DNA of 64,000 nt from Luzula sylvatica (taxonomy: Eukaryota; Streptophyta; Magnoliopsida; Poales; Juncaceae): the NCBI GenBank assembly GCA_946800325.1, contig OX326958.1, positions 2,738,001 through 2,802,000 of the forward strand, written 5' to 3'. The notes below the pieces were generated by a model. It worked only from the letters and a program-made list of their open reading frames with translations. It made no database searches and was not told where the DNA came from. The position numbers and the translations under genes were made by a program. Positions within the stretch are counted from its first letter, which is position 1; each line of letters opens with the position of its first letter. This document shows positions 1-15,000 of this stretch, in pieces.

Positions 1-3000
1 AAACAAAATACTTAATTTGCATGTTTTTCTCAAAAAACTCCAAAATCGAAGACTAACACATGCGTATTTATATTATTTTTGTTTAAACAATTTGAATAAA
101 ATGCAAAAAGTGAAGTCTAACACCTTGAAAAATATCAATTATCTTATTTTCTAATAAATGCCTAAATTGATATACAAAATGAACAAAATACATAATTTCA
201 TGTTTTCCTCAAAAGAGATCCAAAATTGAAGACTAACACATGCGAATTTCTACTTTTTTGTTAAAAAAGTAGAAAAAAGTGCAAAAAGTGAAGTCTAACA
301 CCTTCAAAAAAATCAATTATCATATTTTTGTATTAAATCCCAAAATTTATATCATGAGCGAAGAAAATACTTAATGTTTATGTTTTCCTCAAAAAAATCA
401 AAAAATTGAAGACTAACACATGCAAATTTCAATATTGTTTTGTTCAAAAAATTGGAAAAATACAAAAAGTGAAGTCTAACACCTTCGAAAATATCAATTA
501 TCATATTTTTTCCAAAAAATGCGTAATTTAATGTCTACAAAAATGAAAAATATTTAATTTTCATGTTTGACACAATGAACTCCAAAAAACAAAGACTAAC
601 ACGTGCCAATTTCGATTATGTTTATTTAAAAAAATTGAAAACAAATGCAAAAAGTGAAGACTAACACCTTCAAAAATATGAATTATCATACTTTTTTAAT
701 AAATTACAAAATTGATGTCTAAAATGAACCAAATACATAATTTTCAAGTTTTCCTCAAAAAACTCAAAAATCAAAGACTAACACATGTGAATTTCTAATC
801 TTTTTGTTCAAAAAAGTTGAAAAAATGCAAAAAGTGAGGTCTAACACATTCAAAAATATCAATTATCATATTTTTCTAATAAATGACCAAATTTATGTCT
901 AAAATGAACAAAATATTTAATTAACATGTTTTCCTCGAAAAACAAAAATATTGAAGACTAACACAGGCAAATTTCTATTGTGTCTTGTTCAAAAAAGTTG
1001 AAAAAAATGAAAAAAGTAAAGTCTAACACCTCCAAATATATTAATTATTATATTTTTCAAATAAATGCAAAAATTGATGTTTAAAACGAAAAAAAATACT
1101 TAATTTGCATATTTTACTCAAAAAACTCCAAAATCGAAGACTAACACATGCGTATTTATATTATTTTTGTTTTAAAAATTTGAATAAAATGCAAAAAGTG
1201 AAGTCTAACACCTTGAAAAATATCAATTATCTTATTTTCTAATAAATGCCTAAATTGATATACAAAAAGAACAAAATACATAATTTTATGTTTTCCTCAA
1301 AAGAGATCCTAAATTGAAGACTAACACATGCGAATTTCTACTTTTTTGTTAAATAAGTAGAAAAAAGTGCAAAAAGTGAAGTCTAACACCTTAAAAAAAA
1401 TCAATTATCTTATTTTTGTATTAAATGCCAAAATTTATGTCACGATCGAAGAAAATACTTAATGTTTATGTTTTCCTCAAAAAATCAAAAAATTGAAGAC
1501 TAACACATGCAAATTTCTATATTGTTTTGTTCAAAAAAGTTGAAAAATACAAAAAGTGAAGTCGAACACCTTCGAAAATATCAATTATCATATTTTTCTA
1601 AAAACTGCCTAAATTAATGTCTACAATGAAAAATATTTAATTTTCATGTTTGACACAATTAACTCCAAAAATCAAAGACTAACACGTGCCAATTTCTATT
1701 ATGTTTATTTAAAATAAATGAAAACAAATGCAAAAAGTGAAAACTAACACCTTCAAAAATATGAATTATCATACTTTTTTAATAAATTACAAAATTGATG
1801 TCTAAAATAAACATAATACTTAATTTTCAAGTTTTCCTCAAAAAACTCAAAAATCAAAGACTAACACATGCGAATTTCTATTCTTTTTGTTCAAAAAAGT
1901 TGAAAAATGCTAAATGTGAAGTCTAACACATTCAAAAATATCAATTATCATATTTTTCTAATAAATGACCAAATTTATGTCTAAAACGAACAAAATATTT
2001 AATTAACATGTTTTCCTCGAAAAACTAAAATATTAAAGACTAACAAATTTAAATTTCTATTGTGTCTTGTTCAAAAAAGTTGAAAAAAATGCAAAAAGTA
2101 AAGTCTAACACCTCCAAAAATATTAATTATTATATTTTTCAAATAAATGCAAAAATTGATGTTTAAAATGGAAACAAATACTTAATTTGCATGTTTTACT
2201 CAAAAAAACTCCAAAATCGAAGACTACCACATGCGTATTTATATTATTTTTGTTTAAAAAATTTGAATAAAATGCAAAAAGTGAAGTCTAACACCTTGAA
2301 AAATATCAATTATCTTATTTTCTCATAAATGCTTAAATTGATATAGAAAAAGAATAAAATACATAATTTTATGTTTTCGTCAAAAGAGATCCTAAATTGA
2401 AGACTAACACATGCGAATTTCTACTTTTTTGTTAAAAAAATTGAAAAAAGTGCAAAAAGTGAAGTTTAACAACTTCAAAAAAATCAATTATCATATTTTT
2501 GTATTAAATGCCAAAATTTATGTCACGAGCGAAGAAAATACTTAATGTTTATGTTTTCCTCAAAAAAACCAAAAAATTAAAGACTAACACATGCAAATTT
2601 CGAAATTGTTTTGTTAAAAAAAGTAGAAAAATACAAAAAGTGAAGTCGAACACCTTCGAAAATATCAATTATCATATTTTTCCAAAAGTGCCAAAATGAA
2701 TGACAAAAATGAAAAATATTTAATTTTCATGTTTGACACAATAAAGTCCAAAAATCAAAGACTAACACGTGCCAATTTCGATTATGTTTATTTAAAAAAA
2801 TTGAAAACAAATGCAAAAAGTGAAGACTAACCCTTCAAAAATATGAATTATCATACTCTCTTAATAAATTCCAAAATTGATGTCTAAAATGAACCAAATA
2901 CATAATTTTCAAGTTTTCCTCAAAAAACTCAAAAATCAAAGACTGACACATGTGAATTTCTATTCGTTTTGTTCAAAAAAGTTGAAAAAATGCAAAAAGT

Positions 3001-6000
3001 GAAGTCTAACACATTAAAAAATATCAATTATCATATTTTTCTAATAAATGACCAAATTTATGTCTAAAACGAACAAAATATTTAATTAACATGTTTTCCT
3101 CGAAAAACCAAAATATTGAAGACTAACACATGCAAATTTCTATTGTGTCTTGGTCAAAAAAGTTGAAAATAAAGCAAAAAGTAAAGTCTAACACCTTCAA
3201 AAATATTAATTGTTATATTTTTCAAATAAATGCAAAAATTGATGTTTAAAACGAAAAAAAATACTTAATTTGCATGTTTTACTAAAAAAACTCCAAAATC
3301 GAAGACTAACACATGCGTATTTATATTATTTTTGTTTAAACAATTTGAATAAAATGCAAAAAGTGAAGTCTAACACCTTGAAAAATATCAATTGTCTTAT
3401 TATCTAATAAATGCCTAAATTGATATACAAAATGAACAAAATACATAATTTCATGTTTTCCTCAAAAGAGATCCAAAATTGAAGACCAACACATTCGAAT
3501 TTCTACTTTTTTGTCAAAAAAGTAGCAAAAAGTGCAAAAAGTGAAGTCTAACACCTTCAAAAAAATCAATTATCATATTTTTGTATTAAATGCCAAAATT
3601 TATGTCACGAGCGAAGAAAATACCGAATGTTTATGTTTTCCTCAAAAAAATCAAAAAATTGAAGACTACCACATGCAAATATCTATATTGTTTTGTTCAA
3701 AAAATTTGAAAAATACAAAAAGTGAAGTCTAACAGCTTCGAAAATATCAATTATCATATTTTTCTAAAAAATGCCTAAATTAATGTCTACAATGAAAAAT
3801 ATTTAATTTTCATGTTTGACACAATAAACTCAAAAAATCAAAGACTAACACGTGCCAATTTCTATTATGTTTATTTAAAAAAATTGAAAACAAATGCATA
3901 AAATGAAGACTAACACCTTCAAAAATATGAATTATGATACTTTTTTACAAAATTGATTTCTAAAATGAACATAATACTTAATTTTCAAGTTTTCCTCAAA
4001 AAACTCAAAAATGAAAGACTGACACATGCGAATTTCTATTCTTTTTGTTCAAAAAAGTTGAAAAAATGAAAAAAGTGAAATCTAAAACATTAAAAAATAT
4101 CAATTATCATATTTTTCTAATAAATGACCAAATTTATGTCTTAAACGAACAAAATATTTAATTAACATGTTTTCCTCGAAAAACAAAAATATTGAAGACT
4201 AAAACATGCAAATTTCTATTGTGTCTTGTTCAAAAAAGTCGAAAAAAATGCAAAAAGTAAATTCTAACACCTCCAAAAATATTAATTATTATATTTTTCA
4301 AATAAATGCAAAAATTGATGTTTAAACTGGAAAAAAAATTCTTAATTTGCATGTTTTACTCAAAAAACTCCAAAATCGAAGACTAACACATTCGTATTTA
4401 TGTTATTTTTGTTTAAAAAATTAGAATAAAATGCAAAAAGTGAAGTCTAACACCTTGAAAAATATCAATTATCTTATTTTCTAATAAATGCCTAAATTGA
4501 TATAGAAAAAGAACAAAATACATAATTTTATGTTTACGTCAAAAGAGATCCTAAATTGATGACTAACACATTGGAATTTCTACTTTTTTGTTAAAAAAAT
4601 AGAAAAAAGTGCAAAAAGTGAAGTCTAACACCTTCAAAAAAATCAATTATCATATTTTTGTATTAAATGCCAAAATTTATGTCGCGAGCGAAGAAAATAC
4701 TTAATGTTTATGTTTTCCTCAAAAAAAAACCAAAAAATTGAAGACTAACACATGCAAATTTCTATATTGTTTTGTTAAAAAAAAGTTGAAAAATACAAAA
4801 AGTGAAGTCGAACACTTTCGAACATATGAATTATCATATTTTTCCAAAAAATGACAAAATTAATGACAAAAATGAAAAATATTTAATTTTCATGTTTGAC
4901 ACAATAAAGTCCAAAAATCAAAGACTAACACGTGCCAATTTCGATTATGTTTATTTAAAAAAATTGAAAACAAATGCAAAAAGTGAAGACTAACACCTTC
5001 AAAAATATGAATTATCATACTTTTTAAATAAATTCCAAAATTGATGTCTAAAATGAACCAAATACTTAATTTTCAAGTTTTCCTCAAAAAACTCAAAAAT
5101 CAAAGACTAACACATGTGAATTTCTATTCTTTTTGTTCAAAAAAGTTGAAAAATGCAAAAAGTGAAGTCTAACACATTCAAAAATATCAATTATCATATT
5201 TTTCTAATAAATGACCAAATTTATGTCTAAAATGAACAAAATATTTAATTAACATGTTTTCTCGAAAAACTAAAATATTGAAGACTAACACATGCAAATT
5301 TCTATTGTGTCTTGTTCAAAAAAGACGAAAAAATGCAAAAAGTAAATTCTAACACCTTCAAAAATATTAATTATTATATTTTTCAAATAAATGCAAAAAT
5401 TGATGTTTAAAACGAAAAAAAATACTTAATTTGCATGTTTTACTAAAAAATCTCCAAAATCGAAGACTGACACATGCGTATTTATATTATTTTTGTTTAA
5501 AAATTTTGAATAAAATGCAAAAAGTGAAGTCTAACACCTTGAAAAATATCAATTATCTTATTTTATAATAAATGCCTAAATTGATATACAAAATGAACAA
5601 AATACATAATTTCATGTTTTCCTCAAAAGAGATCCAAAATTGAAGACTAACACATTCGAATTTCTAATTTTTTGTTAAAAAAGTAGGAAAAAGTGCAAAA
5701 AGTGATGTCTAACACCTTCAAAGAAATTAATTATCATAGTTTTGTATTAAATGCCAAAATTTATGTCACGAGCGAAGAAAATACTTAATGTTTATGTTTT
5801 CCTCAAAAAAATAAAAAAATTGAGGACTAACACATGCAAATTTCTATATTGTTTTGTTAAAAAATTTGAAAAATACAAAAAGTGAAGTTCAACACCTTCG
5901 AAAATATCAAGTATCATATTTTTCTAAAAAATGCCTAAATTAATGTCTACAATGAAAAATATTTAATTTTCATGTTTGACACAATAAACTCCAAAAATCA

Positions 6001-9000
6001 AAGACTAACACGTACCAATTTCTATTATGTTTATTTAAAAAAATTGAAAACAAATGCAAAAAGTGAAGACTAACACCTTCAAAAATATGAATTATCGTAC
6101 TTTTTTAAAAAATTACAAAATTGATGTCTAAAATAAACATAATACTTAATTTTCAAGTTTTCCTCAAAAAACTCAAAAATCAAAGACTGACACATGCGAA
6201 TTTCTATTCTTTTTGTTCAAAAAAGTTGAAAAAATGCAAAAAGTGAAGTCTAACACATTCAAAAATATTAATTATCATATTTTTCTAATAAATGACCAAA
6301 TTTATGTCTAAAACGAACAAAATATTTAATTAACATGTTTTCCTTGAAAAACAAAAATATTGAAGACTAAAACATGCAAATTTCTATTGTGTCTTGTTCA
6401 AAAAAGTTGAAAAAAATGCAAAAAGTAAAGTCTAACACCTCCAAAAATATTAATTATTATATTTTTCAAATAAATGCAAAAATTGATGTTTAAAATGGAA
6501 AAAAATACTTAATTTGCATGTTTTACTCAAAAAACTCCAAAATCGAAGACTAACACATCCGTATTTATATTATTTTTGTTTAAAAAATTTGAATAAAATG
6601 CAAAAAGTGAAGTCTAACACCTTGAAAAATATCAATTATCTTATTTTCTAATAAATGCCTAAATTGATATACAAAAAGAAAAAAATACATAATTTTATGT
6701 TTTCCTCAAAAGAGATCCTAAATTGAAGACTAACACATGCGAATTTGTACTTTTTTGTTAAACAAATAGAAAAAAGTGGAAAAAGTGAAGTCTAACACCT
6801 TCAAAAAAATCAATTATCATATTTTTGTATTAAATGCCAAAATTTATGTCACGAGCGAAGAAAATACTTAATGTTTATGTTTTCCTCAAAAAAACCAAAA
6901 AATTGAAGACTAACACATGCAAATTTCTATATTGTTTTGTTCAAAAAAGTTGAAAAATACAAAAAGTGAAGTCTAACACCTTCGAAAATATCAATTATCA
7001 TATTTTTCAAAAAAATGCCTAAATTAATGTCTACAATGAAAAATATTTAATTTTCGTGTTTGACACAATAAACTCCAAAAATCAATGACTAACACGTGCC
7101 AAATTCTATTATGTTTATTTAAAATAATTGAAAACAAATGCAAAAAGTGAAGACTAACACCTTCAAAAATATGAATTATCGTACTTTTTTAATAAATTAC
7201 AAAATTGATGTCTAAAATAAACATAATACTTAATTTTCAAGTTTTCCTCAAAAAACTCAAAAATCAAAGACTAACACATGCGAATTTCTATTCTTTTTGT
7301 TCAAAAAAGATGAAAAAATGCTAAAAGTGAAGTCTAACACATTCAAAAATATCAATTATCATATTTTTCTAATAAATGACCAAATTTATGTCTAAAACGA
7401 ACAAAATATTTAATTAACATGTTTTCCTCGAAAAACTAAAATATTAAAGACTAACAAATTTAAATTTCTATTGTGTCTTGTTCAAAAAAGTTGAAAAAAA
7501 TGCAAAAAGTAAAGTCTAACACCTCCAAAAATATTAATTATTATATTTTTCAAATAATTGCAAAAATTGATATTTAAAATGGAAAAAAAATACTTAATTT
7601 GCATGTTTTACTAAAAAAACTCCAAAATCGAAGACTAACACATGCGTATTTATATCATTTTTTTAAAAAAAATTTGAATAAAATACAAAAAGTGAAGTCT
7701 AACACCTTGAAAAATATCAATTATCTTATTTTCAAATAAATGCCTAAATTGATATACAAAAAGAACAAAATACATAATTTTATGTTTTCGTCAAAAGAGA
7801 TCCTAAATTGAAGAATAACACATGCAAATTTCTACTTTTTTGTTAAAAAAATAGAAAAAGTGCAAAAAGTGAAGTCTAACACCTTCAAAAAAATCAATTA
7901 TCATATTTTTGTATTAAATGCAAAAATTTATGTCACGAGCGAAGAAAATACTTAATTTTTATGTTTTCCTCAAAAAAAAACCAAAAAATTGAAGACTAAC
8001 ACATACAAATTTCTATATTGTTTTGTTAAAAAAAGTTGAAAAATACAAAAAGTGAAGTCGAACACCTTCGAAAATATCAATTATCATATTTTTCCAAAAA
8101 ATGCCAAAATTAACGACAAAAATGAAAAATATTTAATTTTCATGTTTGACACAATAAAGTCCAAAAATCAAAGACTAACACGTGCCAATTTCGATTATGT
8201 TTATTTAAAAAAATTGAAAACAAATGCAAAAAGTGAAGACTAACACCTTCAAAAATATGAATTATCATACTTTTTTAATAAATTCCAAAATTGATGTCTA
8301 AAATGAACCAAATACTTAATTTTCAAGTTTTCCTCAAAAAACTCAAAAAATCAAAGACTAACACATGTGAATTTCTATTGTTTTTGTTCAAAAAAGTTGA
8401 AAAAATGCAAAAAGTGAAGTCTAACACATTCCAAAATATCAATTATCATATTTTTCTAATAAATGACCAAATTTATGTCTAAAACGAACAAAATATTTAA
8501 TTAACATGTTTTCCTCGAAAAACTAAAATATTGAAGACTAACACATGCAAATTTCTATTGTGTCTTGTTCAAAAAAGATGAGAAAAAATGCAAAAAGTAA
8601 AGTCTAACAACTTCAAAAATATTAATTATTATATTTTTCAAATAAATGCAAAAATTGATGTTTAAAACGAAAAAAACTACTTAATTTGCATGTTTTACTA
8701 AAAAAACTCCAAAATCGAAGACTGACACATGCGTATTTATATTATTTCTGTTTAAACAATTTGAATAAAATGCAAAAAGTGAAGTCTAACACCTTGAAAA
8801 ATATCAATTATCTTATTTTCTAATAAATTCCTAAATTGATATACAAAATGAACAAAATACATAATTTCATGTTTTCCTCAAAAGAGATCAAAAAGTGAAG
8901 TCTAACACCTTCAAAAAAATCAATTATCATATTTTTGTATTAAATGCCAAAATTTATGTCACGAGCGAAGAAAATACTTAATGTTTATGTTTTCCTCAAA

Positions 9001-12000
9001 AAAATAAAAAAATTGAGGACTAACACATGCAAATTTCTATATTGTTTTGTTCAAAAAATTTGAAAAATACAAAAAGTGAAGTCCAACACCTTCGAAAATA
9101 TCAATTATCATATTTTCCTAAAAAATGCCTAAATTAATGTCTACAATGAAAAATATTTAATTTTCAAGTTTGACACAATAAACTCCAAAAATCAAAGACT
9201 AACACGTACCAATTTCTATTATGTTTATTTAAAAAAATTGAAAACAAATGCAAAAAGTGAAGACTAACACCTTCAAAAATATGAATTATCATACTTTTTT
9301 AATAAATTACAAAATTGTTTTCTAAAATGAACAAAATACTTAATTTTCAAGTTTTCATCAAAAAACTCAAAAATCAAAGACAAACACATGCGAATTTCTA
9401 TTCTTTTTGTTCAACAAAGTTGAAAAAATGCAAAAAGTGAAGTCTAACACATTCAAAAATATCAATTCTCATATTTTTCTAATAAATGACAAAATTTATG
9501 TCTAAAACGAACAAAATATTTAATTTCCTCGAAAAACTTAAATATTCAAGACTAACACATGCAAATTTCTATTGTGTCTTGTTCAAAAAGGTTGAAACAA
9601 AATGCAAAAAGTAAAGTCTAACACCTCCGAAAATATTAATTATTATATTTTTCAAATAAATTCAAAAATTGATGTTTAAAATGGAAATAAAATACTTAAT
9701 TTGCATGTTTTTCTCAAAAAACTCCAAAATCAAAGACTAACACTTGCGTATTTATATTATTTTTGTTTAAAAAATTTGAATAAAATACAAAAAGTGAAGT
9801 CTAACACCTTGAAAAAAATCAATTGTCTTATTTTCTAATAAATGCTTAAATTGATATACAAAAAGAACAAAATACATAATTTTATGTTTTCCTCAAAAGA
9901 GATCCTAAATTGAAGACTAACACATGCGAATTTGTACTTTTTTGTTAAAAAAATAGAAAAAGTGCAAAAAGTGAAGTCTAACACCTTCAAAAAAATCAAT
10001 TATCATATTTTTGTATTAAATGCCAAAATTTATGTCACGAGCGAAGAAAATACTTAATGTTTATGTTTTCCTCAAAAAAAACCAAAAAATTGAAGACTAA
10101 CACATGCAAATTTCTATATTGTTTTGTTCAAAAAAGTTGAAAAATACAAAAAGTGAAGTCGAACACCTTCGAAAATATCAATTATCATATTTTTCCAAAA
10201 ATTGCCAAAATGAATGATTACAATGTAAAATATTTAATTTTCATCTTTGATACATTAAACTCCAAAAATCAAAGACTAACACGTGCCAATTTCTATTATG
10301 TTTATTTAAAAAAATTGAAAACAAATGCAAAAAATGAAGACTAACACCTTCAAAAATATGAATTATCATACTTTTTTAATAAATTCCAAAATTGATGTCT
10401 AAAATGAACAAAATACTTAATTTTCAAGTTTTCCTCAAAATACTCAAAAATCAAAGACTGACACATGCGAATTTCTATTATTTTTGTTCAAAAAAGTTGA
10501 AAAAATGCAAAAAGTGAAGTCTAACACATTCAAAAATATCAATTATCATATTTTTCTAATAAATGACCAAATTTATGTCTAAAATGAACAAAATATTCAA
10601 TTAACATGTTTTCTCAAAAAACTAAAATATTGAAGACTAACACATGCAAATTTCTATTGTGTCTTGTTCAAAAAAGACGAAAAAATGCAAAAAGTAAAGT
10701 CTAACACCTTCAAAAATATTAATTATTATATTTTTCAAATAAATGCAAAAATTGATGTTTAAAACGAAAAACAAATACTTAATTTGCATGTTTCACTAAA
10801 AAAACTCCAAAATCGATGACTGACACATGCGTATTTATATTATTTTTGTTTAAAAAATTTGAATAAAATGCAAAAAGTGAAGTCTAACACCTTGAAAAAT
10901 ATCAATTATCTTATTTTATAATAAATGCCTAAATTGATATACAAAATGAACAAAATACATAATTTCATGTTTTCCTCAAAAGAGATCCAAAATTGAAGAC
11001 TAACACATTCGAATTTCTACTTTTTTGTTAAAAAAGTAGAAAAAAGTGCAAAAACTGATGTCTAACACCTTCAAAAAAATCAATTATCATATTTTTGTAT
11101 TAAATGCCAAAATTTATGTCACGAGCGAAGAAAATACTTAATGTTTATGTTTTCCTCAAAAAAATCAAAAAATTGAAGACTAACACATGCAAATTTCTAT
11201 ATTGTTTTGTTCAAAAAAGTTGAAAAATACAAAAAATGAAGTCTAACACCTTCGAAAATATCAATTATCATATTTTTCTAAAAAATGCCTAAATTAATGT
11301 CTACAATGAAAAATATTTAATTTTCATGTTTGACACAAGAAACTCCAAAATTCAAAGACTAACACGTACCAATTTCTATTATGTTTATTTAAAAAAATTG
11401 AAAACAAATGCAAAAAGTGAAGACTAACACCTTCAAAAATATGAATTATCATACTTTTTTAATAAATTACAAAATTGATGTCTAAAATGAACAAAATACT
11501 TAATTTTCAAGTTTTCCTCAAAAAACTCTAAAATCAAAGACTGACACATGCGAATTTCTATTCTTTTTGTTCTAAAAAGTTGAAAAAATGCAAAAAGTGA
11601 AGTCTAACACATTCAAAAATATCAATTATCATATTTTTCTAATAAATGACCAAATTTATGTCTAAAACGAACAAAATATTTAATTAACATGTTTTCCTCG
11701 AAAAACTAAAATATTAAACACTAACACATTTAAATTTCTATTGTGTCTTGTTCAAAAAAGTCGAAAAAAATGCAAAAAGTAAAGTCTAACACCTCCAAAA
11801 ATATTAATTATTATATTTCTCAAATAATTGCAAAAATTGATATTTAAAATGGAAAAAAAAAACTTAATTTGCATGTTTTACTCAAAAAACTCCAAAATCG
11901 AAGACTAACACATGCGTATTTATATTATTTTTTTTAAAAAAATTTGAATAAAATGCAAAAAGTGAAGTCTAACACCTTGAAAAATATCAATTATCTTATT

Positions 12001-15000
12001 TTCTAATAAATGCCTAAATTGATATACAAAAAGAACAAAATACATAATTTTATGTTTTCGTCAAAAGAGATCCAAAATTGAAGACTAACACATGCAAATT
12101 TCTACTTTTTTGTTAAAAAATAGAAAAAGTGCAAAAAGTGAAGTCTAACACCTTCAAAAAAATCACTTATCATATTTTTGTATTAAATGCAAAAATTTAT
12201 GTCACGAGCGAAGAAAATACTTAATGTCTATGTTTTCCTCAAAAAAAACCAAAAAATTGAAGACTAACACATGCAAATTTCTATATTGTTTTGTTAAAAA
12301 AAGTTGAAAAATACAAAAAGTGAAGTCGAACACCTTCGAAAATATCAATTATCATATTTTTCCAAAAAATGCCAAAATTAACGACAAAAATGAAAAATAT
12401 TTAATTTTCATGTTTGACACAATGAAGTCCAAAAATCAAAGACTAACACGTGCCAATTTCGATTATGTTTATTTAAAAAAATTGAAAACAAATGCAAAAA
12501 GTGAAGACTAACACCTTCAAAAATATGAATTATCATACTTTTTTAATAAATTCCAAAATTGATGTCTAAAATGAACCAAATACTTAATTTTCAAGTTTTC
12601 CTCAAAAAACTCAAAAATCAAAGACTAACACATGTGAATTTCTATTGTTTTTGTTCAAAAAAGTTGAAAAAATGCAAAAAGTGAAGTCTAACACATTCAA
12701 AAATATCAATTATCATATTTTTCTAATAAATGACCAAATTTATGTCTAAAACGAACAAAATATTTAATTAACATGTTTTCCTCGAAAAACTAAAATATTG
12801 AAGACTAACACATGCAAATTTCTATTGTGTCTTGCTCAAAAAAGAGGAAAAAAATGCAAAAAGTAAAGTCTAACACCTTCAAAAATATTAATTATTATAT
12901 TTTTCAAATAAATGCAAAAATTGATGTTTAATACGAAAAAAAATACTTAATTTGCATGTTTTACTAAAAAAACTCCAAAATCGAAGACTGACACATGCGT
13001 ATTTATATTATTTTTGTTTATACAATTTGAATAAAATGCAAAAAGTGAAGTCTAACACCTTGAAAAATATCAATTACCTTATTTTCTAATAAATGCCTAA
13101 ATTTATATACAAAATGAACAAAATACATAATTTCATGTTTTCCTCAAAAGAGATCCAAAATTGAAGACTAACACATTCGAATTTCTACTTTTTTGTTAAA
13201 AAAGTAGAAAAAAGTGCAAAAAGTGAAGTCTAACACCTTCAAAAAAATCAATTATCATATTTTTGTATTAAATGCCAAAATTTATGTCACGAGCGAAGAA
13301 AATACTTAATGTTTATGTTTTCCTCAAAAAAATAAAAAATTGAGGACTAACACATGCAAATTTCTATATTGTTTTGTTCAAAAAATTTGAAAAATACAAA
13401 AAGTCAAGTCCAAGACCTTCGAAAATATCAATTATCATATTTTTCTAAAAAATGCCTAAATTAATGTCTACAATGAAAAATATTTAATTTTCATGTTTGA
13501 CACAATAAACTCCAAAAATCAAAGACTAACACGTACCAATTTCTATTATGTTTATTTAAAAAAATTGAAAACAAATGCAAAAAGTGAAGACTAACACCTT
13601 CAAAAATATGAATTATCATACTTTTTTAATAAATTACAAAATTGATTTCTAAAATGAACAAAATACTTAATTTTCAAGTTTTCATCAAAAAACTCAAAAA
13701 TCAAAGACAAACACATGCGAATTTCTATTCTTTTTGTTCAACAACGTTGAAAAAATGCAAAAAGTGAAGTCTAATACATTCAAAAATATCAATTATCATA
13801 TTTTTCTAATAAATGACAAAATTTATGTCTAAAACGAACAAAATATTTAATTTCCTCGAAAAACTTAAATATTCAAGACTAACACATGCAAATTTCTATT
13901 GTGTCTTGTTCAAAAAGGTTGAAACAAAATGCAAAAAGTAAAGTCTAACACCTCCAAAAATATTAATTATTATATTTTTCAAATAAATTCAAAAATTGAT
14001 GTTTAAAATGGAAATAAAATACTTAATTTGCATGTTTTTCTCAAAAAACTCCAAAATCGAAGACTAACACTTGCGTATTTATATTATTTTTGTTTAAACA
14101 ATTTGAATAAAATGCAAAAAGTGAAGTCTAACACCTTGAAAAAAATCAATTGTCTTATTTTCTAATAAATGCTTAAATTGATATACAAAAAGAACAAAAT
14201 ACATAATTTTATGTTTTCCTCAAAAGAGATCCTAAATTGAAGACTAACACATGCGAATTTGTACTTTTTTGTTAAAAAAAAAGAAAAAGTGCAAAAAGTG
14301 AAGTCTAACACCTTCAAAAAAATCAATTATCATATTTTTGTATTAAATGCCAAAATTTATGTCACGAGCGAAGAAAATACTTAATGTTTATGTTTTCCTC
14401 AAAAAAAACCAAAAAATTGAAGACTAACACATGCAAATTTCTATATTGTTTTGTTCAAAAAAGTTGAAAAATACAAAAAGTGAAGTCGAACACCTTCGAA
14501 AATATCAATTATCATATTTTTCCGAAAATTGCCAAAATGAATGATTACAATGGAAAATATTTAATTTTCATCTTTGATACAATAAACTCCAAAAATCAAA
14601 GACTAACACGTGCCAATTTCTATTATGTTTATTTAAAAAAATTGAAAACAAATGCAAAAAATGAAGACTAACACCTTCAAAAATATGAATTATCATACTT
14701 TTTTAATAAATTCCAAAATTGATGTCTAAAATGAACAAAATACTTAAATTTCAAGTTTTCCTCAAAAAACTCAAAAATCAAAGACTGACACATGCGAATT
14801 TCTATTATTTTTGTTCAAAAAAGTTGAAAAAATGCAAAAAGTGAAGTCTAACACATTCAAAAATATCAATTATCATATTTTTCTAATAAATGACCAAATT
14901 TATGTCTAAAATGAACAAAATATTTAATTAACATGTTTTCTCGAAAAACTAAAATATTGAAGACTAACACATGCAAATTTCTATTGTGTCTTGTTCAAAA

